Assembly: GCA_944325305.1 (NCBI GenBank)
Contig: CALUZO010000007.1
Coordinates: 45,312 to 109,311, forward strand
Source of the DNA: an uncultured Rikenellaceae bacterium
Lineage (GTDB): Bacteria; Bacteroidota; Bacteroidia; Bacteroidales; Rikenellaceae
Direction of reading: 5' to 3'
DNA length: 64,000 bases
The position numbers were made by a program, and so were the translations under genes. A model generated the notes under the pieces. That model was not told where the DNA came from. It saw only the letters and a program-made list of their open reading frames with translations, and ran no database searches. Positions 1 through 7,664 of this stretch are shown here, piece after piece (the stretch's first letter is position 1; every line of letters begins with the position of its first letter).

Positions 1-1305
1 GACGTTTTTCGTCTTGCTTGGTAGGTCAAGCGTAACTTCTACCACTTCCGAAACCGGGAAAGCCGATGGGTTGTATATAATGAGCGGTGTACCCTTTACA
101 CGTGTGTCGAGGGCCTGCGAAACAGAACCTACGGATGTTGTGAGTACGTTGGCAAATTGCTTGAGCGAGATGAGTTCGTCGTTCCATGAGAACTCGTAGG
201 CGCGCGGAAGGCTCGTTCCGGTAAGGTCGTCGTGGAACTGGTGCCAGATAACGCGTTTCCATGCTTCGGTAAGGGTTTCCTTGGGATATGCATAGCCGCC
301 CATCCAATCGGAAACGACAGCACTGCGTTCTGCTGCGTCGGCCAGCAGTTCGTTGCGTCTGTTGTAGAACTTCATGGCAGCCTGCGATGTGTAGCAGCCG
401 GTTGCGTGTACGTCCATCAGGAGTTCTCCGTCATGTACCGGCAGTTCCGGATGCTTGTCCAGAGGCAGATAGTCCTTGTATAACTGATCGCTGGTTGCGC
501 TTATTATCTTGATAGGACCGTCTCCGTTTACGCCTTTTTCAACTGTGCGAACAGATTCGATAGTCGGTGCACCACCCGTATCGCCTGTTCCGTAGTAATG
601 GTAAACTGTGTTGATCGGGCTTTTGTTGATGATATTCATCAGTTGTTCGCTGTGGCTGAGGTCTTCGTCACGCCATTTGGTGGTGTAGTTGTGGGCATCG
701 GCCACCATCATTATGCGAGAACCGTCTACACCTTCCCATATGCCGATCTCGAAAGGTATCTTGCTGTTCCCGTAGAAGGGTTTGTTGCGCCACATGAGTT
801 TCTGGGTGGAGAATCCTATGAGTCCCGAGTGTGCGGCGATAGTAGGCAATGTCCATCCGAAGCCGAAGCAGTCGGGCAGGAAGATGTCGGTGCCTTCGAC
901 TCCGAATTCGTCGCGATAGAAGTGCTGGCCGTAGAGGATGTTGCGGGTGAAAGATTCCGGTGAAGGAATGTTGGGGTCGGTAGCGTCCCACGTACTGCCG
1001 GTCACGTGCCAGCGTCCTTCTTTTATGTATTTTTTGATAAGTTCATATTGGTGCGGAAAATATTCTTTCATCCATTGATATTTGATGCCGCCCTCGAAGT
1101 TGAATATGTAATTAGGATATTTGCTCAGCAGAAACAGGTTCTGGTCGAGTGTCTTGGGGATATATTCTTCGATGGATTTTTGTACATCCCAGTTCCATTG
1201 GGAATCGAAATGTGCATTTGATACGACGTAGGCTTTTTTTTCTTGAGCGTTGATTACGCTGACAGTGAAAAAAGTCGATAGTAACAATAATGTTAATTGC
1301 TTCAT
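1..1305 (-). CDS. GH38 alpha-mannosidase, secreted, 3' end cut by the window
   Basis: The first 435 codons are present and the frame runs off the left edge. Residues 1-20 are a signal peptide ending INAQ, so the enzyme is exported. The GH38 N-terminal domain follows directly: the zinc-ligand motif HFD in NAHFDSQWNWD, and the nucleophile segment LPDCFGFGW. The family are retaining, zinc-dependent alpha-mannosidases acting on N-glycan or mannan alpha-mannosides. The C-terminal beta domains are missing here; complete bacterial members are usually 800-1100 residues. It is the first of three alpha-mannosidase-family genes within 15 kb, the others being the two GH92 genes, which suggests host or yeast glycan mannose release. 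Family assignment is firm; linkage specificity cannot be read from the sequence. Confidence 0.93.
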   Translation of the reverse strand, partial: MKQLTLLLLSTFFTVSVINAQEKKAYVVSNAHFDSQWNWDVQKSIEEYIPKTLDQNLFLLSKYPNYIFNFEGGIKYQWMKEYFPHQYELIKKYIKEGRWHVTGSTWDATDPNIPSPESFTRNILYGQHFYRDEFGVEGTDIFLPDCFGFGWTLPTIAAHSGLIGFSTQKLMWRNKPFYGNSKIPFEIGIWEGVDGSRIMMVADAHNYTTKWRDEDLSHSEQLMNIINKSPINTVYHYYGTGDTGGAPTIESVRTVEKGVNGDGPIKIISATSDQLYKDYLPLDKHPELPVHDGELLMDVHATGCYTSQAAMKFYNRRNELLADAAERSAVVSDWMGGYAYPKETLTEAWKRVIWHQFHDDLTGTSLPRAYEFSWNDELISLKQFANVLTTSVGSVSQALDTRVKGTPLIIYNPSAFPVSEVVEVTLDLPSKTKNV

Positions 1306-1408
1306 TTTTGATTTTAGGTTAATAAAGTTTGTAAAAGGCGTCACAATATACAATTTTCCCTCGTAAAAAACCCATATGTTTGAATGGAAAATAAATTCTG
1401 GTAATCTA

Positions 1409-2326
1409 TTATTTTAGATTTTTCACTTTGTGAAAATATTTTTCTGGTAACTGAAGCAGTAATAGCGATGCTGTGATGATAATGATTCCGAGGATCGATA
1501 TTAGGTCTGGATGTTCTCCCGGAATTATCAGCCAGCTCAAGAGTACGCCGCTAACGGGGACCACGAATTTCCACATATTGAGTTCCGACACCTTAACTTT
1601 TGGTTTGCGAAGCAGTGTATACCAGATCGAGAATGCCCCGGCGGGTATAAGTGCCAGCCAGAAAAGTTGCAGGTAGAATTCACCTGGGAATGGTCTGAAT
1701 GTAAATTCTTCGACGAACAAGGAGGCGAGTATGAGCAGTATTCCGCCCGTGAAATTGGCGAATGATGTGAGTGCTATGGGGGAGATGTTGTATTGTTTTT
1801 TCTTGACTACCATGATATTGGTGTAGCTGCCGATTATATTGCTGAGGATAAGCAGGGTTACTCCGCTCCAGAATTGCGAACCTCCGGCCGACATTTCTCC
1901 TTTGGTCAGACTTATGAATACGACTCCGGAAAGCCCGAGGATAATCGAAAATAATTTACGGAGTGTCATTTTATCATCCTTCAGGGTCAGGTGGGCCATT
2001 ATTGCGACGAACAGTGGTCCGGCGCCGATAATGATGGCTGATGTTGCGGCTGGCACCTTATTCAGACCCATAAAGAAGAGTCCGTATTGGAGAAACGTTT
2101 GTAATATGGCGAACAACAGCATGAACCTCCAGTGCTTCAAAGCGCCGCGCAGATCGACTTTCATTGCTGCCATAACGGGTATGAGCAACAGACCGGCAAG
2201 CGTGAAACGCATCCCGGATAATAGAATAGGCGGTACGTACTCGAATGCGGTCTTGGCCACAGCGAAAGCCGAGCCCCACAACAGGCAGGCGATTATTGCA
2301 GGAAGTATTACGTGCAGACTTTTCAT
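1409..2326 (-). CDS. EamA/DMT-family inner-membrane transporter
   Basis: A protein of 305 residues, made of about ten hydrophobic segments in two five-helix halves, the standard drug/metabolite transporter layout. The first helix (HVILPAIIACLLWGSAFAVAK) carries the usual EamA W-G-S/T-x-F pattern. The substrate is unknown; family members export amino acids, nucleobases or other metabolites. I chose the start at 2326, giving MKSLHV, rather than the in-frame ATG at 2344, because a TATATTTG promoter element covers 2332-2339 and would lie inside the longer frame. It stands alone between the GH38 gene and a divergent small ORF. Confidence 0.85.
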   Translation of the reverse strand: MKSLHVILPAIIACLLWGSAFAVAKTAFEYVPPILLSGMRFTLAGLLLIPVMAAMKVDLRGALKHWRFMLLFAILQTFLQYGLFFMGLNKVPAATSAIIIGAGPLFVAIMAHLTLKDDKMTLRKLFSIILGLSGVVFISLTKGEMSAGGSQFWSGVTLLILSNIIGSYTNIMVVKKKQYNISPIALTSFANFTGGILLILASLFVEEFTFRPFPGEFYLQLFWLALIPAGAFSIWYTLLRKPKVKVSELNMWKFVVPVSGVLLSWLIIPGEHPDLISILGIIIITASLLLLQLPEKYFHKVKNLK

Positions 2327-2331
2327 GAATG

Positions 2332-2363
2332 CAAATATACTCATTGCGATCGGTTGGACCCAA
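2332..2363 (-). promoter_or_regulatory. Bacteroidetes-type promoter of the EamA gene
   Basis: On the minus strand TTG (2363-2361) is followed after 21 bases by TATATTTG (2339-2332), matching the -33/-7 consensus of Bacteroidetes sigma-ABfr. Only five bases separate the -7 element from the ATG at 2326, so the mRNA would be nearly leaderless if this promoter is used. Confidence 0.45.
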
Positions 2364-2408
2364 TAAAGATAATGGCATTTTTTTTGTCATTGCAAAATAG
2401 TCCAAAAC

Positions 2409-2630
2409 ATGAAGGTTATGAGTAAGTTTCATTTGCGTTCCGATCGTGTGATAGATTCGACGGATACCAATGAATATTCCGAAGGCTTGCGCGATGAAAA
2501 CATTGCCGAGGAATATCTTATAGATGCCGAGGTGTCGATCGACGACGAAATACCTCAAGGCGTAAACGAAACACGGGAAGGCGAACGTCCGCTGTACGAT
2601 GAGCAGGGATACGACAAAAACAGATTGTGA
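2409..2630 (+). CDS. Small acidic hypothetical protein
   Basis: A 73-residue frame, divergent from the EamA gene. I do not recognise it. It is rich in Asp and Glu, has no signal peptide or membrane segment, and its codon use (GAT/GAC, GAA, CTT/CTG) resembles the neighbouring genes, which is why I keep it. An internal ATG at 2421 (MSKFHL) is an equally good start. No clear promoter was found. It could be spurious. Confidence 0.4.
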   Translation: MKVMSKFHLRSDRVIDSTDTNEYSEGLRDENIAEEYLIDAEVSIDDEIPQGVNETREGERPLYDEQGYDKNRL

Positions 2631-3201
2631 CAGGGCGGTTTCCTTGAATATAATTTTCGATCATGCCGCAGTAACGGGAATTTGGGTTTTCCCCGGATAT
2701 TTTGAACTCCGCCCATATTTTCGTGATGCGGCTTTTTAATTCTGTCAAATGTGTGGAAGACACTCTCGATGTCCCATGATGGACAGCGGTTATGATAAAT
2801 AGTTATGGCATTTGATATGGATCAGTTCCGCCATACTTCTGAATGATATTTCATCAGCAATGCATTTGTTTCCGGGTGCTGCGTATTGCTCTGGTTATAT
2901 CCAGCGTTTCATACGTGCCGTTTTATGTTGTTATCTTTCAAAATATCGTGTGGACCACTTTTCTGGGGCTTTGATGTGTCGGGGTTTGACTTTCTGTCCG
3001 GTTATGTGGCACAGACACCGGACGAATCCGGTGTCTGTGCTGAATGAGTTGTAATTTGCATCGATGTCTCTTGCCCACCCGGTCGGTTTGTCTGGGACAT
3101 TCCATGTGATCTTCATGACCGGTACATTCGACGAAACTGCTCCGCTTTTAGTCTAATTTCGTTCTCCCTTCAAGATTCTGCATGTGAGAGCAGGTCCATG
3201 T
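2631..3201. other. 571-bp stretch without a convincing gene
   Basis: Only short frames with poor codon statistics occur here. The one structured element is a perfect 14-bp hairpin at 3009-3040, listed separately. No tRNA or recognisable gene remnant was seen. Confidence 0.5.
3009..3040. repeat. Perfect 14-bp inverted repeat
   Basis: Arms 3009-3022 and 3027-3040 (GCACAGACACCGGA) enclose a CGAA loop, which reads UUCG on the minus strand. No U-tract follows on either strand. It lies about 160 bases past the stop codon of the GH92 gene, so it may be that gene's 3' mRNA-stabilising or termination hairpin. Confidence 0.5.
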
Positions 3202-5607
3202 CTAAAGCATTTCAGAGCGGGGCCTGTTTTCACTGGAGCTGCCGAATGTCTCGTTGGGCGTCGGCCCCATTTCGATTTCGAGTGTCCCGCCGGCCATAAT
3301 GTCGTCGTAGGTTATGTAGCTCTTCGGATAGTCGGTTCCGTTGAGTTTTACCGACTGGATGTAGATATTGTCCTTGGAGTTGTTTGCGGTGGTGACGGTA
3401 AATTTCTTGTCTCCCGGAAGCGATATGGTGGCTTTGTCGAATACGGGACTGCCGAGTACGAATGCTCCGTTTGTCGGATTTGCCGGGTAGAAACCGAGTG
3501 CGTTGAACACGTACCATGCGGACATTTGTCCGGCGTCTTCGTTTCCGCACAATCCGTCTCGACCGTCGTGGAACAGTTCGTCCATGATCTGGCGGGCAAG
3601 TTTTGCTGTTTTCCACTGTTTGCCGAGGTAGGCGTATGCGTAAATCGTGGAGTGGTTCGGCTCGTTGCCTTGAGCGTATTGTCCTATGAGACCGGATATG
3701 TCGGGTGACGACCCGTCAGTCGCTTCGTATGGTATTGTGAAAGTCTGGTCGAGTTTTGCTTCGACGGCGGCTTCATCGGGGAAGAGGGCGAAAAGGCCTT
3801 CGAAATCGTGCGGTACGAGCCACAGATATTGCCATGCATTTCCTTCGCAGAAGTCATCGCCGCGATGTTGCGAATGCAGTGGGCTGAACGGCGTGCGGCG
3901 GCTTCCGTCGGCCAGAAGACCCTTGAAAAATCCGTCGGTGCTGTCGAAATATTTAGTGTAGCCCTTGGAGCGTTCGAGGAAATGTTCGTAATCTTCCGTT
4001 TTGCCGAGTTTTTTTGCTGCCTGTGCTACCGACCAGTCGGCAATGCAGTATTCGAGTGCTTTGGCCACGGATTCGCCCTCCTGGTCGGCGGGGATCCAGC
4101 CTATCTCGCGTATCTGACGCAGTCCGCGTTCGTCCAGGTTCTCGTATGCCTTGATGGCTCCGTACGCCTGGTTCACATCGAATCCCGGAATATCTTTCAG
4201 TATGGCGTCGGCGATGACCATGACCGACGGGAAACCGACCATGCAGTCGGTCTCGTTGCCTGCGAGATGCCACACAGGAACCTTGCCTTGCTGTTCGTAA
4301 ATCCGGATAAAGGTATTGATGAAATCGCTGACGCGTTTGGGTTCGGTTATGGTATAGAGCGGGTGCGCCGAACGGTAGGTGTCCCAGATCGAGAAGATGG
4401 TATATACGTCGTGTCCCGGATTGCCGTAATTCTTGCCGTCCGCCCCGCGGTAGGCGCCTGAAACATCGCTGAAAATAGCGGGGAAGAACGATGCGTGGTA
4501 CAGTGCCGTGTAGAATGTCCGCAGGCGTGCCGTATCATTCGTTTCGACATCTATCTTTCCCAGAACGTCGTTCCATGCCTGACATGCTTTTTGGCGGACA
4601 TCTTTGAACGACAGACCTTTCTTTCTTGCTGGAGTTTCGTAAAGATAGTCTTCGGTGTTGGTGTTGGTATTGAAGAGGGTAAGTCCGAATAAGTGCGGGA
4701 ATTTGATCTGTTTGTTTTTTATTTGCATCCGTACTTTTTTCAGTGTTATTTTTTGTTCGGCGTAGAGGTTTTCCTGAGCTTCCTTCACACTTACGCCGGA
4801 TATGCCAACGCGGACCTCGATATTTTCGCCTTTACGCATTTTGCCGAAGTCAAGCAGGTATTTGGATCCGCCGTCGTTATCTGCGATATTCTTTATCGGT
4901 TTGGAGAACTCCGCGTAGAAATATACCCTGTCGTCCTTGGCCCATCCTTCGGATAGCCTCACACCCTGGACTACATTACGGTTGCTGTTGACATCTGCCC
5001 ATTGGGTATCGACATCTCCATAGGATGCACTGCAGCTTTTATCCTTGCCGGAGTTGACCTTAAGTGCGCTTTTCGTCAGTTTGTCCCATCCGATACCGCG
5101 TTCGAGGTTTATGAGTATCGTGGCCGAATCGGTAGCCGGGAATGTATATTTTTGGAAACCGGTGCGGGGAGTGGCTGTCATTTCGGCAGTGATGCCGTAG
5201 CGGTTGAGATATGTGCTGTAATATCCGGCTTCGGCTACTTCGCGTTCGCGGTCATAGGTAGACAGGTATTCTGCTTCGCTCCATCCGTTGAATCCGGTCA
5301 TGGGCATGAAGAGTATGTCGCCCTTGTCTCCGATGCCTGTTCCGCTGAGGTGGGTGTGGGCGAAACCTATGACCGTGCTGTCACTTTCGTGGTAGCCAGA
5401 GGTCCAGTCCCAACCCTGGCTTATGTTGGTTGGGCCTAATTGTACGCCTCCGAACGGCACATTGGCGCCGACGAAAACGTGACCGTGCGCTCCGCTTCCG
5501 ATTGTGGGGTCTACGAACCGGGTGAATTTGTCATTGCATTCCTGTTTGCAGCCGGTAGTGGCGAGAACGGCGCCCAGGACCAGTAATAAATGGTATATTC
5601 GAGACAT
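3202..5607 (-). CDS. GH92 alpha-mannosidase lipoprotein
   Basis: The product has 801 residues. The start at 5607 (MSRIYH) gives a lipoprotein signal with lipidated Cys20 (ATTGCKQ); the longer frame to 5652 adds 15 implausible residues. GH92 hallmarks are an N-terminal beta-sandwich beginning FVDPTIGSGAHGHVF, the DDFCEGNAWQY segment, and the C-terminal motif GNEDAGQMSAWYVFNALGFYP, which supplies the aspartate pair that activates water in these calcium-dependent inverting exo-alpha-mannosidases. It is probably anchored in the outer membrane or periplasm. It lies downstream of, and codirectional with, argF' after a 128-bp gap containing an inverted repeat. It has diverged substantially from the second GH92 at 12363, so the two probably cleave different mannosidic linkages. 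Confidence 0.95.
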   Translation of the reverse strand: MSRIYHLLLVLGAVLATTGCKQECNDKFTRFVDPTIGSGAHGHVFVGANVPFGGVQLGPTNISQGWDWTSGYHESDSTVIGFAHTHLSGTGIGDKGDILFMPMTGFNGWSEAEYLSTYDREREVAEAGYYSTYLNRYGITAEMTATPRTGFQKYTFPATDSATILINLERGIGWDKLTKSALKVNSGKDKSCSASYGDVDTQWADVNSNRNVVQGVRLSEGWAKDDRVYFYAEFSKPIKNIADNDGGSKYLLDFGKMRKGENIEVRVGISGVSVKEAQENLYAEQKITLKKVRMQIKNKQIKFPHLFGLTLFNTNTNTEDYLYETPARKKGLSFKDVRQKACQAWNDVLGKIDVETNDTARLRTFYTALYHASFFPAIFSDVSGAYRGADGKNYGNPGHDVYTIFSIWDTYRSAHPLYTITEPKRVSDFINTFIRIYEQQGKVPVWHLAGNETDCMVGFPSVMVIADAILKDIPGFDVNQAYGAIKAYENLDERGLRQIREIGWIPADQEGESVAKALEYCIADWSVAQAAKKLGKTEDYEHFLERSKGYTKYFDSTDGFFKGLLADGSRRTPFSPLHSQHRGDDFCEGNAWQYLWLVPHDFEGLFALFPDEAAVEAKLDQTFTIPYEATDGSSPDISGLIGQYAQGNEPNHSTIYAYAYLGKQWKTAKLARQIMDELFHDGRDGLCGNEDAGQMSAWYVFNALGFYPANPTNGAFVLGSPVFDKATISLPGDKKFTVTTANNSKDNIYIQSVKLNGTDYPKSYITYDDIMAGGTLEIEMGPTPNETFGSSSENRPRSEML

Positions 5608-5632
5608 GGCAGTTTGGGTTTCTGTTAAAACA

Positions 5633-5669
5633 GTCAGGACGCAAATTAGCAAAAATCATGCGTCCTGAC
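5633..5669. repeat. 10-bp inverted repeat between argF' and the GH92 gene
   Basis: GTCAGGACGC at 5633-5642 is repeated inverted at 5660-5669, with a 17-base AT-rich loop. It sits 26 bases upstream of the GH92 start. It could be a weak terminator of argF', a leader hairpin, or an operator. No strong U-run follows. Confidence 0.45.
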
Positions 5670-5735
5670 AAATATTATGCAGTATGTTTCGGGCTTTGCG
5701 CCAATTATTGTTTTGGAGAACCGGGCGCTTTATCC

Positions 5736-6689
5736 CTAAAGGCTTTCCAAGATCCTCTTCAGTACTACCTGGGCTGATATTTCGCGGTTGGCGGCTTCTG
5801 GTATGACCAGCGAGCGCGGGCCTTCGATAACGTCGTCGGTAACGATCATGTTGCGTCTCACCGGCAGACAGTGCATGAATTGTGCGTTGTTTGTAAGGGC
5901 CATGTGTTCCACTCCGACCGTCCATGAGCGATCCGTATTGATGATCTTTCCGTAATTCGGGTCGGTGTAGGCAGCCCAGTTCTTGGCGTATACGAAGTCG
6001 GCGCCTTCGAGTGCTTTTTTCTGGTCGTATTCGACTTTTGCCTTGCCTACGAATTTGGGGTCGAGTTCATAACCTTCCGGGTGGGTTATGACGAAATCGT
6101 AGTCGGTTTCGTTCATCCATTCGGCGAACGAGTTCGGTACTGCCTGAGGCAGGGAACGCGGATGTGGCGCCCATGTCATTACGACTTTCGGGCGTGGGGT
6201 TTCCTTGTGCTCCTCTATCGTGATGAGGTCGGCGAAACTTTGCAGCGGGTGGCGGGTAGCCGCTTCCATGCTGACGACCGGTCTGCCTGAGTAGTCGATG
6301 AACTGGTTGAGTATCTTTTCGCTGTAATCGTCCTCTTTGCTTTCGAAGCGGGCGAATGAGCGCACTCCTATGATGTCGCAGTAGCAGCCCATTACGGGAA
6401 TGGCTTCGAGCAGATGTTCGGGTTTGTCTCCGTCCATTATTACACCGCGTTCGGTTTCCAGTTTCCACGCACCCTGATTGATATCGAGTACCATTGTGTT
6501 CATGCCGAGGTTCATGGCGGCTTTCTGGGTGCTCAGGCGGGTACGCAGACTCGAGTTGAAGAATATCATCAGCATCGTTTTGTTGCGTCCGAGCGCAGTA
6601 TAGGCGTAACGGTCTTTTTTTACCTCCAATGCTTCGGCTACTGCAGCTTTGAGGTCGCCTATGTCGTGAACGTTAGTAAAGTTCCTCAT
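5736..6689 (-). CDS. argF': N-succinylornithine carbamoyltransferase (ArgF')
   Basis: The product has 317 residues, full length for the family. It transfers the carbamoyl group from carbamoyl phosphate to an N-acylated ornithine in arginine synthesis. The carbamoyl-phosphate loop appears as FFNSSLRTR (residues 43-51) and the HCLP motif as MHCLPVRR near residue 276. Residue 90 is Pro (DGDKPEHLLE). Published work on the Bacteroides fragilis and Xanthomonas enzymes showed that Pro at this position favours succinylornithine and Glu favours acetylornithine, so the succinyl form is inferred here. It is cytoplasmic. It is isolated from other arg genes within the window. Confidence 0.93.
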   Translation of the reverse strand: MRNFTNVHDIGDLKAAVAEALEVKKDRYAYTALGRNKTMLMIFFNSSLRTRLSTQKAAMNLGMNTMVLDINQGAWKLETERGVIMDGDKPEHLLEAIPVMGCYCDIIGVRSFARFESKEDDYSEKILNQFIDYSGRPVVSMEAATRHPLQSFADLITIEEHKETPRPKVVMTWAPHPRSLPQAVPNSFAEWMNETDYDFVITHPEGYELDPKFVGKAKVEYDQKKALEGADFVYAKNWAAYTDPNYGKIINTDRSWTVGVEHMALTNNAQFMHCLPVRRNMIVTDDVIEGPRSLVIPEAANREISAQVVLKRILESL

Positions 6690-6765
6690 TGTTTTGTGCG
6701 GATTAAAATTTGAACAAAGTTAGGAAATTACGCGGAATGGTGTTCTCCGACCCTTAAAAAGAGTA

Positions 6766-7659
6766 TTATTTCCCGGATTGTCTTTCGAGTATGGTGTATA
6801 TTTTACTTTCGGAGCATGCGGCGAAGAATCCTGTTACGGGTGTTTTTGTGCCGCCGGTCTGGCGAATGTTGGTTGATGAGTTTGCGGGAGGTCCGCCGTA
6901 TACGGGTATATTGCTTGTCGTGTTCTCTTTCGAGGCACGGAGAAAATCGTAATATTGCTCGCTGGGGGATAGTATTTTGAATTCGACCAGATTGCCTGCT
7001 TCGAATTTGTCTTCGTATTCTTTGTTGTTCAGGTCGATGGAGAAAGTGGGCAGGCTGTCAAGCATCAAGTTGTCGTTCAGCTCTTCATTCATCAGCATCA
7101 TGTCCGAATAAGGTTTGTAATCGTCTAACGAGCCTACGATGATGTTGAAGCAATAACCCGGGTCGTTTTCTCTCTTTGTTTCTGGCAATCGTCCCCATAT
7201 GAGTACCATTGTCAGTTCTTTGGAGAGCAGTTTGTACGGTTCCAGTTTTATTCGGTCCACCTCGGCATTGGAACGCATGATGTCGGAAGCGGTAAAGATT
7301 TCGTAAATGCCGTCGTTGTCGAGGTCTACCTTGACTTCCATGTTGTACGTGACGCCGGGTTCTCCCTCGTAATAGGTCAATGATTCATATTCGCCCTGTG
7401 CATAGTGCTGGTAATTGTACACATTTCCGTTCGAGTCGGTAACCTTTACGCGGGCATTGGTAACGGTTTGCGGTGCTTCGGTTGATGTTATGTGGGTAGA
7501 ACGGGTTATCGTGATAGGATGATAAAAGTTCTCGTTGGTAATGCGTCCTCCTATTACGATATATTCTTTGCCCTCGCGGAAATCCACCTCTATCGTGTCT
7601 TTGCATGAGGCCATGATGCATGTCGCCGCCAGAAGTATTGGAAATGAAATGCGGATCAT
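6766..7659 (-). CDS. DUF4249 outer-membrane-associated lipoprotein
   Basis: The product has 297 residues, with a lipoprotein signal ending IMASC (lipidated Cys19) followed by KDTIEVDF, typical of DUF4249 proteins. The remainder is beta-rich, including a segment with transthyretin-like character (residues about 60-110: ARVKVTDSNGNVYNY). It starts five bases after the TonB-dependent receptor stop, so the two are co-transcribed. This receptor/DUF4249 pairing is common in Bacteroidetes, and the lipoprotein is thought to be the receptor's surface partner, by analogy with SusD. The ligand is unknown. Confidence 0.88.
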   Translation of the reverse strand: MIRISFPILLAATCIMASCKDTIEVDFREGKEYIVIGGRITNENFYHPITITRSTHITSTEAPQTVTNARVKVTDSNGNVYNYQHYAQGEYESLTYYEGEPGVTYNMEVKVDLDNDGIYEIFTASDIMRSNAEVDRIKLEPYKLLSKELTMVLIWGRLPETKRENDPGYCFNIIVGSLDDYKPYSDMMLMNEELNDNLMLDSLPTFSIDLNNKEYEDKFEAGNLVEFKILSPSEQYYDFLRASKENTTSNIPVYGGPPANSSTNIRQTGGTKTPVTGFFAACSESKIYTILERQSGK

Positions 7660-7664
7660 AATCG

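Noticed and set aside
2931..3116. 61-codon minus-strand frame downstream of the first GH92
   Set aside because: It runs through the perfect hairpin at 3009-3040 and has no recognisable features; more likely non-coding.
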